A DNA stretch of 64,000 nucleotides from Cupriavidus agavae (lineage in GTDB: Bacteria > Pseudomonadota > Gammaproteobacteria > Burkholderiales > Burkholderiaceae): assembly GCF_004217045.1 (NCBI RefSeq), contig NZ_SGXM01000007.1:147534-211533 (forward strand). Reading direction: 5' to 3'. Below the pieces are notes generated by a model. The model worked only from the letters and a program-made list of their open reading frames with translations, had not been told where the DNA came from and did no database searches. The position numbers and the translations under genes were made by a program. The stretch's first letter is position 1. Each line of letters begins with the position of its first letter. Below, one piece after another: positions 28,400 to 36,929 of the stretch.

Positions 28400-28448
28400 A
28401 CGATGCTCCGACTGTGACTTCGCCTATGCTGCGAATGCTTTGCGTAAA

Positions 28449-28883
28449 TTACGCTTCGATCTGGCCGCCCGCGGCTTCGATCGCAGCCTTGGCGCCAGCA
28501 GTGGCACCCAGACCCTTGATCGTTACCTTGCGCGTCAGTTCGCCGGCCTTGATGACCTTTGCGCTCTTGACCATGTCGCTAACCAGGCCAGCTTGCTTCA
28601 GGACCAGCAGGTCCACTTCGGCAGCTTCCAGGCGCTCGATGTCGCGCAGGGTCACTTCGGCGTTGAAGGCCTTGGTCAGCGAGGTGAAACCACGCTTCGG
28701 CAGACGACGATACAGCGGCATTTGACCGCCTTCGAAGCCCACCTTGTGGAAGCCGCCCGAACGCGACTTCTGACCCTTGTGACCGCGACCGGCAGTCTTG
28801 CCCAGGCCGGAGCCGATACCGCGGCCGACGCGACGCTTGGCGTGCTTCGAACCGTCGGCCGGTTTCAGGTTGTTCAGTTGCAT
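28449..28883 (-). CDS. rplO: 50S ribosomal protein L15
   Basis: Large-subunit assembly protein. 144 residues starting MQLNNLKPADGSKHAKRRVG with the glycine-rich RNA-binding region GRGIGSGLGKTAGRGHKGQK and C-terminal globular domain. It lies between rpmD (19 bp) and secY. Confidence 0.98.
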   Translation of the reverse strand: MQLNNLKPADGSKHAKRRVGRGIGSGLGKTAGRGHKGQKSRSGGFHKVGFEGGQMPLYRRLPKRGFTSLTKAFNAEVTLRDIERLEAAEVDLLVLKQAGLVSDMVKSAKVIKAGELTRKVTIKGLGATAGAKAAIEAAGGQIEA

Positions 28884-28902
28884 GTTGCTCTCCGAGTCCC
28901 GA

Positions 28903-29085
28903 TCAGGCCAGAACCTTCACCAGGTACGAGACCTTGTTGATCATGCCGCGCACGGCGGGCGTGTCCTGCAGCTCCGAAACGGAGTTCAGGCGACGCAGGC
29001 CCAGGCCACGTACGGTGGCGCGATGATCCTCGCGCGTGCCGATGAGGCTGCGCACGAGTTGCACTTTTACGGTTTTCTGCGACAT
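28903..29085 (-). CDS. rpmD: 50S ribosomal protein L30
   Basis: Small large-subunit protein. 60 residues, MSQKTVKVQLVRSLIGTRED; the ATG at 29085 is chosen because it matches the family start and lies 10 bp after rpsE. Upstream in-frame codons overlap rpsE. Core GLGLRRLNSVSELQDTPAVR is conserved. Confidence 0.97.
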   Translation of the reverse strand: MSQKTVKVQLVRSLIGTREDHRATVRGLGLRRLNSVSELQDTPAVRGMINKVSYLVKVLA

Positions 29086-29095
29086 TTCGTTCACC

Positions 29096-29614
29096 TTAGC
29101 CGAGGATGTCTTCAACCGACTTGCCACGCTTGGCGGCGATTTCGCCCGGCGTGCTCATCTTTTGCAGACCATCGAGGGTGGCACGAACCATGTTGTAAGG
29201 GTTCGTCGAACCGTGCGACTTGGTCACCACGTTCGTCACACCCATTACTTCGAAGATCGCGCGCATCGGGCCGCCGGCGATCACGCCGGTACCTTCCTTG
29301 GCGGGCATCATCAGCACCTTGGCGGCGCCATGCTTGCCAACGACTTCGTGCTGCAGCGTGCCGTTCTTCAGCGAGACCTTGACCATCTTGCGACGGGCTT
29401 CGTCCATTGCCTTCTGCACGGCCACCGGAACTTCCTTGGCCTTGCCCTTGCCCATGCCGATGCGGCCATCGCCGTCACCAACCACGGTCAGCGCAGCGAA
29501 ACCGAGGATACGGCCACCCTTCACCACCTTGGTGACACGGTTGACCGAGATCATCTTCTCGCGGAGGCCGTCGTCGCGTTCGTCCTGCTGGACTTTTGCT
29601 TGCATCTTTGCCAT
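29096..29614 (-). CDS. rpsE: 30S ribosomal protein S5
   Basis: Small-subunit fidelity protein near the decoding centre. 172 residues; double-stranded RNA-binding-like N-terminal domain with RVTKVVKGGRILGFAALTVV and C-terminal domain with GTGVIAGGPMRAIFEVMGV. The loop residues at which spectinomycin resistance arises look unaltered (VVKGGR). Confidence 0.98.
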   Translation of the reverse strand: MAKMQAKVQQDERDDGLREKMISVNRVTKVVKGGRILGFAALTVVGDGDGRIGMGKGKAKEVPVAVQKAMDEARRKMVKVSLKNGTLQHEVVGKHGAAKVLMMPAKEGTGVIAGGPMRAIFEVMGVTNVVTKSHGSTNPYNMVRATLDGLQKMSTPGEIAAKRGKSVEDILG

Positions 29615-29633
29615 GACGTATCTCTCTTAGCGC

Positions 29634-29990
29634 TTAGAACTTGAGGCCGGCTTCACGCGCGGCATCAGCCAGGGCCTTCACGCGACCATGGAAGCGGAAG
29701 CCGCCGCGATCGAACGCAACGGTTTCCACGCCAGCGGCCTTTGCCTTCTCGGCAACGCGCTTGCCCACCAGGGTGGCGGCGGCAACAGTAGCACCGCTGC
29801 CAGTCAGTTCCTTGCGCACTTCTGCCTCGGCGGTCGAAGCCGATGCCAGCACTTGCGTGCCGCACGGCGAGTACACCTGGGCGTAAATATGCGAATTCGT
29901 ACGGAACACGGTCAGACGATTGATCTTCAGTTCCGCGATCTTGGCGCGGGTCTGACGTGCACGGCGCAAACGAGCGTCTTTCTTGTTCAT
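29634..29990 (-). CDS. rplR: 50S ribosomal protein L18
   Basis: 5S rRNA-binding protein of the central protuberance. 118 residues from MNKKDARLRRARQTRAKIAE; a second ATG one codon upstream (29993) gives one extra Met. C-terminal motif FDRGGFRFHGRVKALADAAR is typical. Spacing is 19 bp to rpsE and 11 bp to rplF. Confidence 0.97.
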   Translation of the reverse strand: MNKKDARLRRARQTRAKIAELKINRLTVFRTNSHIYAQVYSPCGTQVLASASTAEAEVRKELTGSGATVAAATLVGKRVAEKAKAAGVETVAFDRGGFRFHGRVKALADAAREAGLKF

Positions 29991-30001
29991 CATTGGACCC
30001 C

Positions 30002-30535
30002 TTACTTCTTCTTGGTTTCCTTCAGGATGACGCGCTCGTCGGCGTAACGGACACCCTTGCCCTTGTAGGGCTCGGGCGGACGGTACGCGCGGACTTCCGC
30101 AGCAACCTGACCGACTTTCTGCTTGTCAGCACCCTTGATCACGATTTCGGTCTGCGTGGGCGTTTCGGCCTTCACGCCTTCCGGCATTTCGTGGATCACG
30201 TCGTGCGAGAAACCAAGCTGGAGCTTCAGCGCGGAGCCTTGCAGTTGAGCGCGGTAACCCACGCCAACCAGGTTCAGCTTGCGCTCGAAACCGGTGGTCA
30301 CGCCCTTGACCATGTTTGCCGCCAGGGCGCGCATGGTGCCTTGCAGGGCGTTAGCTTCACGCGATTCATCGGCCGGCTCGAACGTCAGGTTGCCTTCGGT
30401 AACGTTGACCTTCACCAGGCTGTGAATCGGCTGGGACAGCGTACCCAGCGGGCCCTTCACGGAGAGCACGCCAGCCGCCACATTTACTTCTGCGCCTTTC
30501 GGCAGCGCGATGGGAGCCTTACCTACACGGGACAT
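30002..30535 (-). CDS. rplF: 50S ribosomal protein L6
   Basis: Large-subunit protein near the factor-binding site. 177 residues with two homologous beta-alpha domains; starts MSRVGKAPIALPKGAEVNVA and ends with the L6 signature region RPPEPYKGKGVRYADERV. It lies 9 bp after rpsH. Confidence 0.98.
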   Translation of the reverse strand: MSRVGKAPIALPKGAEVNVAAGVLSVKGPLGTLSQPIHSLVKVNVTEGNLTFEPADESREANALQGTMRALAANMVKGVTTGFERKLNLVGVGYRAQLQGSALKLQLGFSHDVIHEMPEGVKAETPTQTEIVIKGADKQKVGQVAAEVRAYRPPEPYKGKGVRYADERVILKETKKK

Positions 30536-30544
30536 GTTTGCTCC

Positions 30545-30940
30545 TTACGCGACGTAGCAGAGAACTTCACCGCCCACGCCGGTGGCACGTGCCTTGCGGT
30601 CGGTCATCAGACCCTGCGGGGTCGAGATGATCGCCACACCGAGGCCGTTCATCACCTGGGGGATGTCGCTGCGGCCCTTGTACACGCGCAGGCCGGGCTT
30701 CGAGACGCGCTCGATGCGCTCGATGACCGGACGGCCAGCGTAGTACTTCAGACCAATGGTCAATTGCGCCTTGCCGCCATCTTCCGCCACCGAGTAGTCG
30801 TCGATATAGCCTTCGTCCTTCAGGACCTTGGCGATCGCAACCTTCAGCTTCGACGAGGGCATGGCCACCGACGCCTTCTGCACGCCTTGAGCGTTGCGGA
30901 TGCGCGTCAGCATATCGGCGATAGGATCGCTCATGCTCAT
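30545..30940 (-). CDS. rpsH: 30S ribosomal protein S8
   Basis: 16S rRNA central-domain binder and, in E. coli, translational repressor of the spc operon. 131 residues, MSMSDPIADMLTRIRNAQ start, C-terminal signature STPQGLMTDRKARATGVGGE. It lies 27 bp after rpsN. Confidence 0.98.
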   Translation of the reverse strand: MSMSDPIADMLTRIRNAQGVQKASVAMPSSKLKVAIAKVLKDEGYIDDYSVAEDGGKAQLTIGLKYYAGRPVIERIERVSKPGLRVYKGRSDIPQVMNGLGVAIISTPQGLMTDRKARATGVGGEVLCYVA

Positions 30941-30967
30941 ACTGTTTCTCCTGTAGCCTGTGCGTAA

Positions 30968-31273
30968 TTACCAGCTGGCTTTCGTCAGACCCGGAATTTC
31001 GCCCTTGAAGGCGATCTCACGGATCTTGTTACGCGCCAGGCCAAACTTGCGGAAGGTACCGCGGGGACGACCGGTGATCGCGCAGCGGTTACGCTGGCGA
31101 GTCGGGTTGGCGTTGCGCGGGAGCTTCTGCAGCTCGAGACGCGCCAGGTAACGCTCTTCTTCCGACTTTTCTTGGTCGTCGATAATGGCCTTGAGGTTTG
31201 CGCGCTTGTCGGCGTACTTCGCCACGAGCTTTGCGCGCTTCTTCTCACGTTCAATCAGAGCCAGTTTAGCCAC
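30968..31273 (-). CDS. rpsN: 30S ribosomal protein S14 (zinc-independent form)
   Basis: Small-subunit head protein. 101 residues, the long cysteine-poor form (only one Cys, in RCAITGRPRGTFRKFGLARN), so it does not need zinc, unlike L36 in the same operon. It lies 9 bp after rplE. Confidence 0.98.
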   Translation of the reverse strand: MAKLALIEREKKRAKLVAKYADKRANLKAIIDDQEKSEEERYLARLELQKLPRNANPTRQRNRCAITGRPRGTFRKFGLARNKIREIAFKGEIPGLTKASW

Positions 31274-31282
31274 GGTTACCCC

Positions 31283-31825
31283 TTAATTACGGAACGGGAA
31301 CTTGAACGCGTTCAGGAGAGCCTTGGCTTCCTCGTCGTTCTTAGCCGTCGTCGTGATGCTGATGTTCAGACCACGCAGTGCGTCGATCTTGTCGTACTCG
31401 ATTTCGGGGAAAATGATCTGCTCTTTCACACCGATGTTGTAGTTGCCACGACCGTCGAAGGACTTGCCCGACACACCACGGAAGTCACGCACGCGCGGCA
31501 GGGCCACGGTCACGAAACGATCCAGGAATTCGAACATGCGCTCGCCGCGCAGGGTCACCATCGCACCGATGGGGTAGCCCTGGCGGATCTTGAAGCCGGC
31601 GATGGCCTTCTTGGCCTTCGTCACGACGGGCTTCTGGCCAGCGATCTTCGTCAGGTCGCCAACAGCCAGCTCAATGACCTTCTTGTCATTGATGGCTTCA
31701 CCGAGGCCCATGTTCAGGGTGATCTTGGTGAAACGCGGCACTTCCATGACCGACTTGTAGCCGAACTGCTTCATCAGCGCCGGCACAACCTGTTCTTTGT
31801 AAAACTCTTGCAGACGTGCTGTCAT
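31283..31825 (-). CDS. rplE: 50S ribosomal protein L5
   Basis: 5S rRNA-binding protein contacting P-site tRNA. 180 residues; ATG at 31825 preceded by AGGAG at six bases is preferred over a TTG two codons upstream. Conserved segments KITLNMGLGEAINDKK and FPEIEYDKIDALRGLNISIT are present. Confidence 0.98.
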   Translation of the reverse strand: MTARLQEFYKEQVVPALMKQFGYKSVMEVPRFTKITLNMGLGEAINDKKVIELAVGDLTKIAGQKPVVTKAKKAIAGFKIRQGYPIGAMVTLRGERMFEFLDRFVTVALPRVRDFRGVSGKSFDGRGNYNIGVKEQIIFPEIEYDKIDALRGLNISITTTAKNDEEAKALLNAFKFPFRN

Positions 31826-31850
31826 GCTCAACTCCTATCTGTGCCCAGAA

Positions 31851-32159
31851 TCAAGCGGCCAGGACGGCACCGGTCGTCTTCAGCACGCGCACACGCTTGC
31901 CGTCTTCGACCTTGATACCGACACGCGACGGCTTGCCATTGGCATCCACGAGCGCAACGTTGGAAATATGCAGCGGCATCAGCTTGTCGACCACGCCACC
32001 GGTGGTACCCAGCATCGGGTTCGGGCGAGCATGCTTCTTCGCAACGTTCACGCCTTCGACCACGACCTTGTCGCCTTGCACTGCCTGGACGGCACCGCGC
32101 TTGCCCTTGTCCTTGCCGGTCAGCACGATGACTTCGTCGCCTTTGCGAATCTTGTTCAT
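31851..32159 (-). CDS. rplX: 50S ribosomal protein L24
   Basis: Assembly initiator near the exit tunnel. 102 residues with an N-terminal KOW motif (KGDEVIVLTGKDKGKRGAVQ) and VEGVNVAKKHARPN. It lies 9 bp after rplN. Confidence 0.97.
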   Translation of the reverse strand: MNKIRKGDEVIVLTGKDKGKRGAVQAVQGDKVVVEGVNVAKKHARPNPMLGTTGGVVDKLMPLHISNVALVDANGKPSRVGIKVEDGKRVRVLKTTGAVLAA

Positions 32160-32168
32160 GGCGGCTCC

Positions 32169-32537
32169 TTACAGCACTTCCGGAGCGAGCGACACGATCT
32201 TCATGAAGCGCTCGGTACGGAGTTCACGAGTCACCGGCCCGAAGATACGGGTGCCGATCGGCTCGAGCTTGTTGTTCAGCAGGACAGCAGCATTGCCGTC
32301 GAACTTGACGAGCGAACCGTCAGCGCGGCGCACGCCCTTGGCGGTACGCACGACGACTGCGTTGTAGATGTCGCCCTTCTTCACGCGGCCACGGGGAGCT
32401 GCGTCCTTCACGGTAACCTTGATGATGTCGCCCACGCTCGCGTAGCGGCGCTTGGACCCACCCAGTACCTTGATGCACAGCACTTCGCGCGCACCAGTGT
32501 TATCGGCCACTTCGAGCCGGCTTTCTGTCTGAATCAT
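32169..32537 (-). CDS. rplN: 50S ribosomal protein L14
   Basis: Large-subunit interface protein. 122 residues starting MIQTESRLEVADNTGAREVL. First gene of the segment served by the promoter at 32760-32788, matching the E. coli layout in which rplN opens the spc operon. Upstream in-frame codons read non-conserved leader and are excluded. Confidence 0.98.
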   Translation of the reverse strand: MIQTESRLEVADNTGAREVLCIKVLGGSKRRYASVGDIIKVTVKDAAPRGRVKKGDIYNAVVVRTAKGVRRADGSLVKFDGNAAVLLNNKLEPIGTRIFGPVTRELRTERFMKIVSLAPEVL

Positions 32538-32759
32538 GGTGTTATCTTCCCAACTTAATCCGCCAGCCCCTCGATGTGAGGCCCGGTGGTCAGTCTTGGT
32601 CCCGTCGGAGCCAGGCATTGCGCCAGCGCCGTTTGGGTTGATCAACTTGGAAGTCGGTAGTGCCGGCACCCCTTACTACAGGACACCAGGCGCTGGCTCG
32701 CTCCACAGGCCCACCCGGTTGATACCGCAAGGGCAAGCGCAATAAAGCGGAAGTCCAGG
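32538..32759 (-). promoter_or_regulatory. Untranslated leader of the rplN unit
   Basis: About 210 bases of mRNA leader between the promoter and the rplN ATG. It contains a long-range inverted repeat, CCAGCGCC near 32622 and GGCGCTGG near 32688 (plus-strand arms). No open frame of ribosomal type is present. A regulatory role is plausible but unproven. Confidence 0.45.
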
Positions 32760-32788
32760 ATTATAGCAACACAATCCTGGACTTGCAA
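32760..32788 (-). promoter_or_regulatory. Promoter of the rplN (spc-type) unit inside an inverted repeat
   Basis: Minus-strand TTGCAA (32783-32788), 17-bp spacer, TATAAT (32760-32765) with extended TGC before it: a near-consensus sigma-70 promoter. A perfect 12-bp inverted repeat (arms 32751-32762 and 32773-32784) overlaps the -35 and -10 elements. Confidence 0.8.
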
Positions 32789-32809
32789 GTCATCCGAGTA
32801 CTGTTGTAC

Positions 32810-33088
32810 TTAGATGACGCGTGCAGCTTCTACCAGCCGGGAAACAACCCAGGACTTGGTCCGCGACAGCGGACGGGTTTCCTGGATCTCGACCTTGTCG
32901 CCTTCCTTGTACTGGTTGGCTTCGTCGTGTGCGTGGTACTTCTTCGAACGCAGCACGTACTTGCCGTACAGGGGGTGCTTGACGCGGTTTTCGATCAGGA
33001 CCGTCACGGTCTTGTCCATCTTGTCGCTGACGACACGGCCCACGAGGGTCCGGCGAAGCGACGTTTCAGTCTTCGCAGCTTCAGTCAT
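32810..33088 (-). CDS. rpsQ: 30S ribosomal protein S17
   Basis: Early 16S-binding protein. 92 residues; the OB-fold core GRVVSDKMDKTVTVLIENRV and HPLYGKYVLRSKKYHAHDE are clear. It overlaps rpmC by 4 bp and is the last gene of the rplC-rpsQ segment, 272 bp before rplN. Confidence 0.98.
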   Translation of the reverse strand: MTEAAKTETSLRRTLVGRVVSDKMDKTVTVLIENRVKHPLYGKYVLRSKKYHAHDEANQYKEGDKVEIQETRPLSRTKSWVVSRLVEAARVI

Positions 33089-33279
33089 TTCGCGTTCGCC
33101 TTCTCGTTCAGCACGGTTTGCACGCGCGCGATGTCCTTGCGCACCTTCTTCAGCTGGCTGGTGTTCTGCAGCTGTTGGGTGGCCTTTTGCATGCGCAGGC
33201 TAAATTGAGCCTTCAGCAGCTCGGAGAGCTCCTGGTTCAGGCCTGCGGCGTCCTTGCCGCGCAGTTCGGATGCTTTCAT
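33085..33279 (-). CDS. rpmC: 50S ribosomal protein L29
   Basis: Tunnel-exit protein near the SRP/trigger-factor site. 64 residues, MKASELRGKDAAGLNQELSE; the ATG at 33279 lies 10 bp after rplP, and the upstream in-frame part overlaps rplP. Two-helix hairpin, coupled to rpsQ. Confidence 0.97.
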   Translation of the reverse strand: MKASELRGKDAAGLNQELSELLKAQFSLRMQKATQQLQNTSQLKKVRKDIARVQTVLNEKANAK

Positions 33280-33289
33280 CCCAATCTCC

Positions 33290-33706
33290 TTACGTACCGA
33301 CCTGACGCACCACGAAATTCGTGGCGATCGGCAGCTTGGCGGCGGCGAGGCGGAATGCCTCACGCGCCAGCTCTTCGCTCACGCCATCCATTTCGTACAG
33401 CATCTTGCCCGGCTGAATTTCAGCCACGTAGTATTCCGGGTTGCCCTTACCGTTACCCATACGGACTTCGGCAGGCTTCTTCGAAATCGGCTTGTCCGGG
33501 AAAATCCGGATCCAGATGCGGCCGCCACGCTTGATGTGACGGGTCATCGCACGACGTGCCGACTCGATCTGGCGAGCGGTCAGGCGGCCACGGCCCATTG
33601 CCTTCAGGCCGAATTCGCCGAAAGACACGGCGTTGCCACGGGTAGCCTTACCCGTGTTGCGGCCCTTCTGCTCCTTGCGATACTTCCTACGCTTCGGTTG
33701 CAGCAT
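33290..33706 (-). CDS. rplP: 50S ribosomal protein L16
   Basis: Large-subunit protein at the A-site tRNA corridor. 138 residues starting [20 protein letters not shown] with [20 protein letters not shown] and the [13 protein letters not shown] motif whose arginine/glycine context is conserved. 2 bp after rpsC. Confidence 0.98.
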
Positions 33707-33708
33707 TG

Positions 33709-34506
33709 TTATTCTCCACTCTTCGCGTCTGCGCCCGGCGCAGCACGACGACCAGCACCGGCACCACCGCGGCGGTTGCCCGACGGACGGCCTTCGCCTT
33801 CACGGCGACGGCCTTCCGGGCGACCCGGACGACGACGACGGTCTTCTTGCGGCTCTTCCACCACAGGCGCGTCGTTGCGGCCCAGGTGATCGCCCTTGTA
33901 GACCCACACCTTGACACCGATGATGCCGTAGGTGGTTTCGGCTTCCGAGAAGCCGTAGTCGATGTCGGCACGCAGGGTGTGCAGGGGCACACGGCCTTCG
34001 CGGTACCACTCGGTACGTGCGATTTCGATACCGTTCAGACGGCCCGAGCTCATGATCTTGATGCCCTGGGCACCCAGACGCATGGCGTTCTGCATCGCGC
34101 GCTTCATGGCGCGACGGAACATGATGCGGCGCTCGAGCTGCTGCGTGATCGAATCGGCGATCAGCTGCGCATCGGTTTCCGGCTTGCGGATTTCCTCGAT
34201 GTTCACGTGCACGGGCACACCCATGCGGCGTTGCAGCTCGGCCTTGAGCAGTTCGATGTCCTCACCCTTCTTGCCGATCACCACGCCCGGACGCGAGCTG
34301 TAAATGGTGATGCGTGCGTTACGGGCCGGACGCTCGATGACCACGCGGCCAACCGATGCGTTCTTCAGCTTCTTCTTCAGGAAGTCCCGAACTTCGATGT
34401 CTTCCTTCAGCATGCCGGCGAACTTCGTGTTGTTGGCGTACCAACGCGAAGCCCAGTTACGGCTGACGGCCAGACGGAAGCCAGTCGGATGAATCTTCTG
34501 TCCCAT
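33709..34506 (-). CDS. rpsC: 30S ribosomal protein S3 with long basic tail
   Basis: Head protein of the mRNA entry tunnel. 265 residues, about 30 longer than E. coli S3. KH domain (about 40-105, with [20 protein letters not shown]), second domain (about 120-210, with [20 protein letters not shown]), then a low-complexity Arg/Gly/Pro/Glu tail from about 215 to the end. The extra tail may bind RNA but has no assigned role. Confidence 0.97.
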
Positions 34507-34515
34507 CGTGACTCC

Positions 34516-34845
34516 TTAGTTGCCGAGCGTCACAGTGATGTGACAGGTTTGTTTCTCGATGCGGTTGCCGCGGCCCTTCGCACGCGCGGTGAAGCGCTTG
34601 AGCGAGGTTGCCTTGTCGACGTAGATCGAAGTGACCTTCAGCTCGTCGATGTCGGCGCCTTCGTTGTGCTCGGCGTTGGCGATGGCCGATTCGACCACCT
34701 TCTTCACGATCCCGGCAGCCTTCTTCGGGCTGAAGGCCAGGATGTTCAGAGCACGCTCAATCGGCAGACCGCGGATCTGGTCAGCAACCAGACGCGTTTT
34801 CTGGGCGGAGATGCGGGCACCGCGATGAATCGCTTTCACTTCCAT
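34516..34845 (-). CDS. rplV: 50S ribosomal protein L22
   Basis: Lines the exit tunnel with its beta hairpin. 109 residues, core ISAQKTRLVADQIRGLPIER and hairpin region RFTARAKGRGNRIEKQTCHI. The hairpin is full length, so no macrolide-type deletion is seen. 9 bp after rpsS. Confidence 0.98.
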   Translation of the reverse strand: MEVKAIHRGARISAQKTRLVADQIRGLPIERALNILAFSPKKAAGIVKKVVESAIANAEHNEGADIDELKVTSIYVDKATSLKRFTARAKGRGNRIEKQTCHITVTLGN

Positions 34846-34854
34846 GATGGCACC

Positions 34855-35130
34855 TTACCTCTTCGCTTTCTTGTCAGCCGCGTGGCCCTTGAACGTGCGA
34901 GTCATCGCAAATTCGCCGAGCTTGTGGCCAACCATGTTTTCCGTCACGTACACCGGCACGTGTTGACGGCCGTTGTGCACAGCGATCGTCAGGCCGATGA
35001 AGTCCGGCAGAATGGTCGAACGACGCGACCAAGTCTTGATGGGCTTCTTGTCCTTGCCGCTCACCGCCGTTTCCACCTTCTTCAGCAGGTGGTCGTCGCA
35101 GAACGGACCCTTTTTTGCGGAACGAGTCAT
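34855..35130 (-). CDS. rpsS: 30S ribosomal protein S19
   Basis: Head protein contacting L5 across the interface. 91 residues, MTRSAKKGPFCDDHLLKKVE and the conserved HNGRQHVPVYVTENMVGHKL. 22 bp after rplB. Confidence 0.98.
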   Translation of the reverse strand: MTRSAKKGPFCDDHLLKKVETAVSGKDKKPIKTWSRRSTILPDFIGLTIAVHNGRQHVPVYVTENMVGHKLGEFAMTRTFKGHAADKKAKR

Positions 35131-35152
35131 ATCTTTAGCTCCTACCTACCGA

Positions 35153-35983
35153 TTAGCGCTTGTGGCGGCGCTGGACGATCATGCTGTCCGTGCGCTTGTT
35201 GCTGCGGGTGCGGTAACCCTTGGCCGGGGTACCCCACGGCGAAACCGGATCACGACCAGCAGCAGTCTTGCCTTCACCACCACCGTGCGGGTGGTCCACC
35301 GGGTTCATCACCACGCCGCGAACGGTCGGGCGAATACCGCGCCAGCGCGTTGCACCGGCCTTGCCGATCACGCGCAGGCTGTGCTCTTCGTTGCCCACTT
35401 CACCGATGGTGGCGCGGCACTCGATGTGCACGCGACGCACTTCACCGGAGCGCAGGCGAACCTGGGCGTACAGGCCTTCACGAGCCATCAGCACGGCGGA
35501 ACCGCCGGCAGCGCGCGCGATCTGCGCACCCTTGCCAGGCAGCATTTCCACGTTGTTGATCGTGGTGCCCACCGGGATGTTGCGGATCGGCAGGTTGTTA
35601 CCCGACTTGATCGGCGCTTCCGAGCCGTTCATCAGCGGCTGGCCGGCCACCATGCCCTTCGTGGCGATGATGTAGCGGCGCTCGCCGTCGGCGAACAGCA
35701 CCAGCGCGATGTTGGCGCTGCGGTTCGGATCGTATTCCAGGCGCTCGACCTTGGCGGCGATGCCGTCCTTGTCGTTGCGCTTGAAGTCGACCACGCGGTA
35801 GTGGTGCTTATGACCACCGCCCTTGTGGCGGGTGGTGATATGACCATTGTTGTTACGGCCCGACTTCTGGAATTGCTTTTCCAGCAGCGGAGCGTGCGGG
35901 GCACCCTTGTGCAGGTCGCGGTTAACGACCTTCACCATCGAGCGACGGCCCGGGGATGTCGGCTTGGTCTTGACGAGTGCCAT
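35153..35983 (-). CDS. rplB: 50S ribosomal protein L2
   Basis: Peptidyl-transferase-centre protein needed for subunit association. 276 residues; conserved C-terminal region with VRGVVMNPVDHPHGGGEGK, including the essential histidine of the DHPHGGG loop. 2 bp after rplW. Confidence 0.98.
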   Translation of the reverse strand: MALVKTKPTSPGRRSMVKVVNRDLHKGAPHAPLLEKQFQKSGRNNNGHITTRHKGGGHKHHYRVVDFKRNDKDGIAAKVERLEYDPNRSANIALVLFADGERRYIIATKGMVAGQPLMNGSEAPIKSGNNLPIRNIPVGTTINNVEMLPGKGAQIARAAGGSAVLMAREGLYAQVRLRSGEVRRVHIECRATIGEVGNEEHSLRVIGKAGATRWRGIRPTVRGVVMNPVDHPHGGGEGKTAAGRDPVSPWGTPAKGYRTRSNKRTDSMIVQRRHKR

Positions 35984-35985
35984 GA

Positions 35986-36300
35986 TTACTTGGCCTCCGC
36001 TTCAAAATTGATTTCCTGACCCGGCTTCAGTGCCACGTATGCCTTCTTGACGTGGTTGCGACGGCCCATGAAACGGCCGAAGCGCTTCTGCTTGCCCTTC
36101 TGGTTCAGGATCTGAACGGACTGCACCTCGACCTTGAACAGCAGTTCGACGGCGGCCTTCACTTCTGCCTTGTTGGCATCGCGAGCCACTTCGAACACAA
36201 CCTGTTCGTTCTTGTCGGCGACCAGGGTTGCCTTTTCGGAAACCACCGGCGCGAGCAGCACCTGCATCAAACGATGATCGTTCTTGGCTACTTGCGTCAT
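35986..36300 (-). CDS. rplW: 50S ribosomal protein L23
   Basis: Docking site for trigger factor and SRP at the tunnel exit. 104 residues, core LLAPVVSEKATLVADKNEQV and the basic loop QILNQKGKQKRFGRFMGRRN. It overlaps rplD by 4 bp. Confidence 0.97.
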   Translation of the reverse strand: MTQVAKNDHRLMQVLLAPVVSEKATLVADKNEQVVFEVARDANKAEVKAAVELLFKVEVQSVQILNQKGKQKRFGRFMGRRNHVKKAYVALKPGQEINFEAEAK

Positions 36301-36917
36301 TTCAGCAACTCCTCGATCTGCGCGACAGCTGCCTTCGTCACGAGCACCTTCTTGTAGTGCACCAGCGACAGCGGATCAGCGTGACGCGGCTCCACGACTG
36401 CCACGTTCGGCAGGTTGCGCGAAGCCAGGTAGAGGTTTTCGTCGAGGCTGTCGGTAATGATCAGCACCGAGTCCAGGCCCATGGCCTTGAACTTGTCGGC
36501 CAGCAGCTTGGTCTTGGGTGCGTCGACAGCGAAACCGTCCACCACGTTGATACGACCTTCACGTGCGAGCTGCGAATAAATCGAGCGCATACCGGCACGG
36601 AACATCTTCTTGTTGACCTTCTGGCTGAAGTTTTCTTCCGGCGAATTCGGGAAGATACGGCCACCGCCACGCCACAGAGGCGAGGACGACATACCGGCAC
36701 GAGCACGGCCCGTACCCTTCTGGCGCCACGGCTTCTTGGTCGTGTGCTTGACCTCTTCACGGTCCTTCTGCTTGCGGTTACCGCTGCGAGCATTGGCCTG
36801 ATAGGCAACGACGATCTGGTGAACCAGGGCTTCGTTGTAGTCACGGCCGAACACTTCGGGCGAGGCGGTAACGCCGGCGCCGATCTGACCGTTGTCCTGG
36901 AGGAGCTTGAGTTCCAT
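36297..36917 (-). CDS. rplD: 50S ribosomal protein L4
   Basis: Tunnel protein; in E. coli it also represses its own operon through the S10 leader. 206 residues with the loop region KPWRQKGTGRARAGMSSSPL and FVDAPKT-type C-terminal domain. It lies 12 bp after rplC; the leader upstream of rplC is the natural place to look for L4 control here. Confidence 0.98.
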   Translation of the reverse strand: MELKLLQDNGQIGAGVTASPEVFGRDYNEALVHQIVVAYQANARSGNRKQKDREEVKHTTKKPWRQKGTGRARAGMSSSPLWRGGGRIFPNSPEENFSQKVNKKMFRAGMRSIYSQLAREGRINVVDGFAVDAPKTKLLADKFKAMGLDSVLIITDSLDENLYLASRNLPNVAVVEPRHADPLSLVHYKKVLVTKAAVAQIEELLK

Positions 36918-36929
36918 TACATGCGCTCC

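Noticed and set aside
28375..28940. Plus-strand open frames across the ribosomal cluster as hidden small genes
   Set aside because: Each is antisense to a ribosomal protein gene and has no conserved domain or ribosome-binding site.
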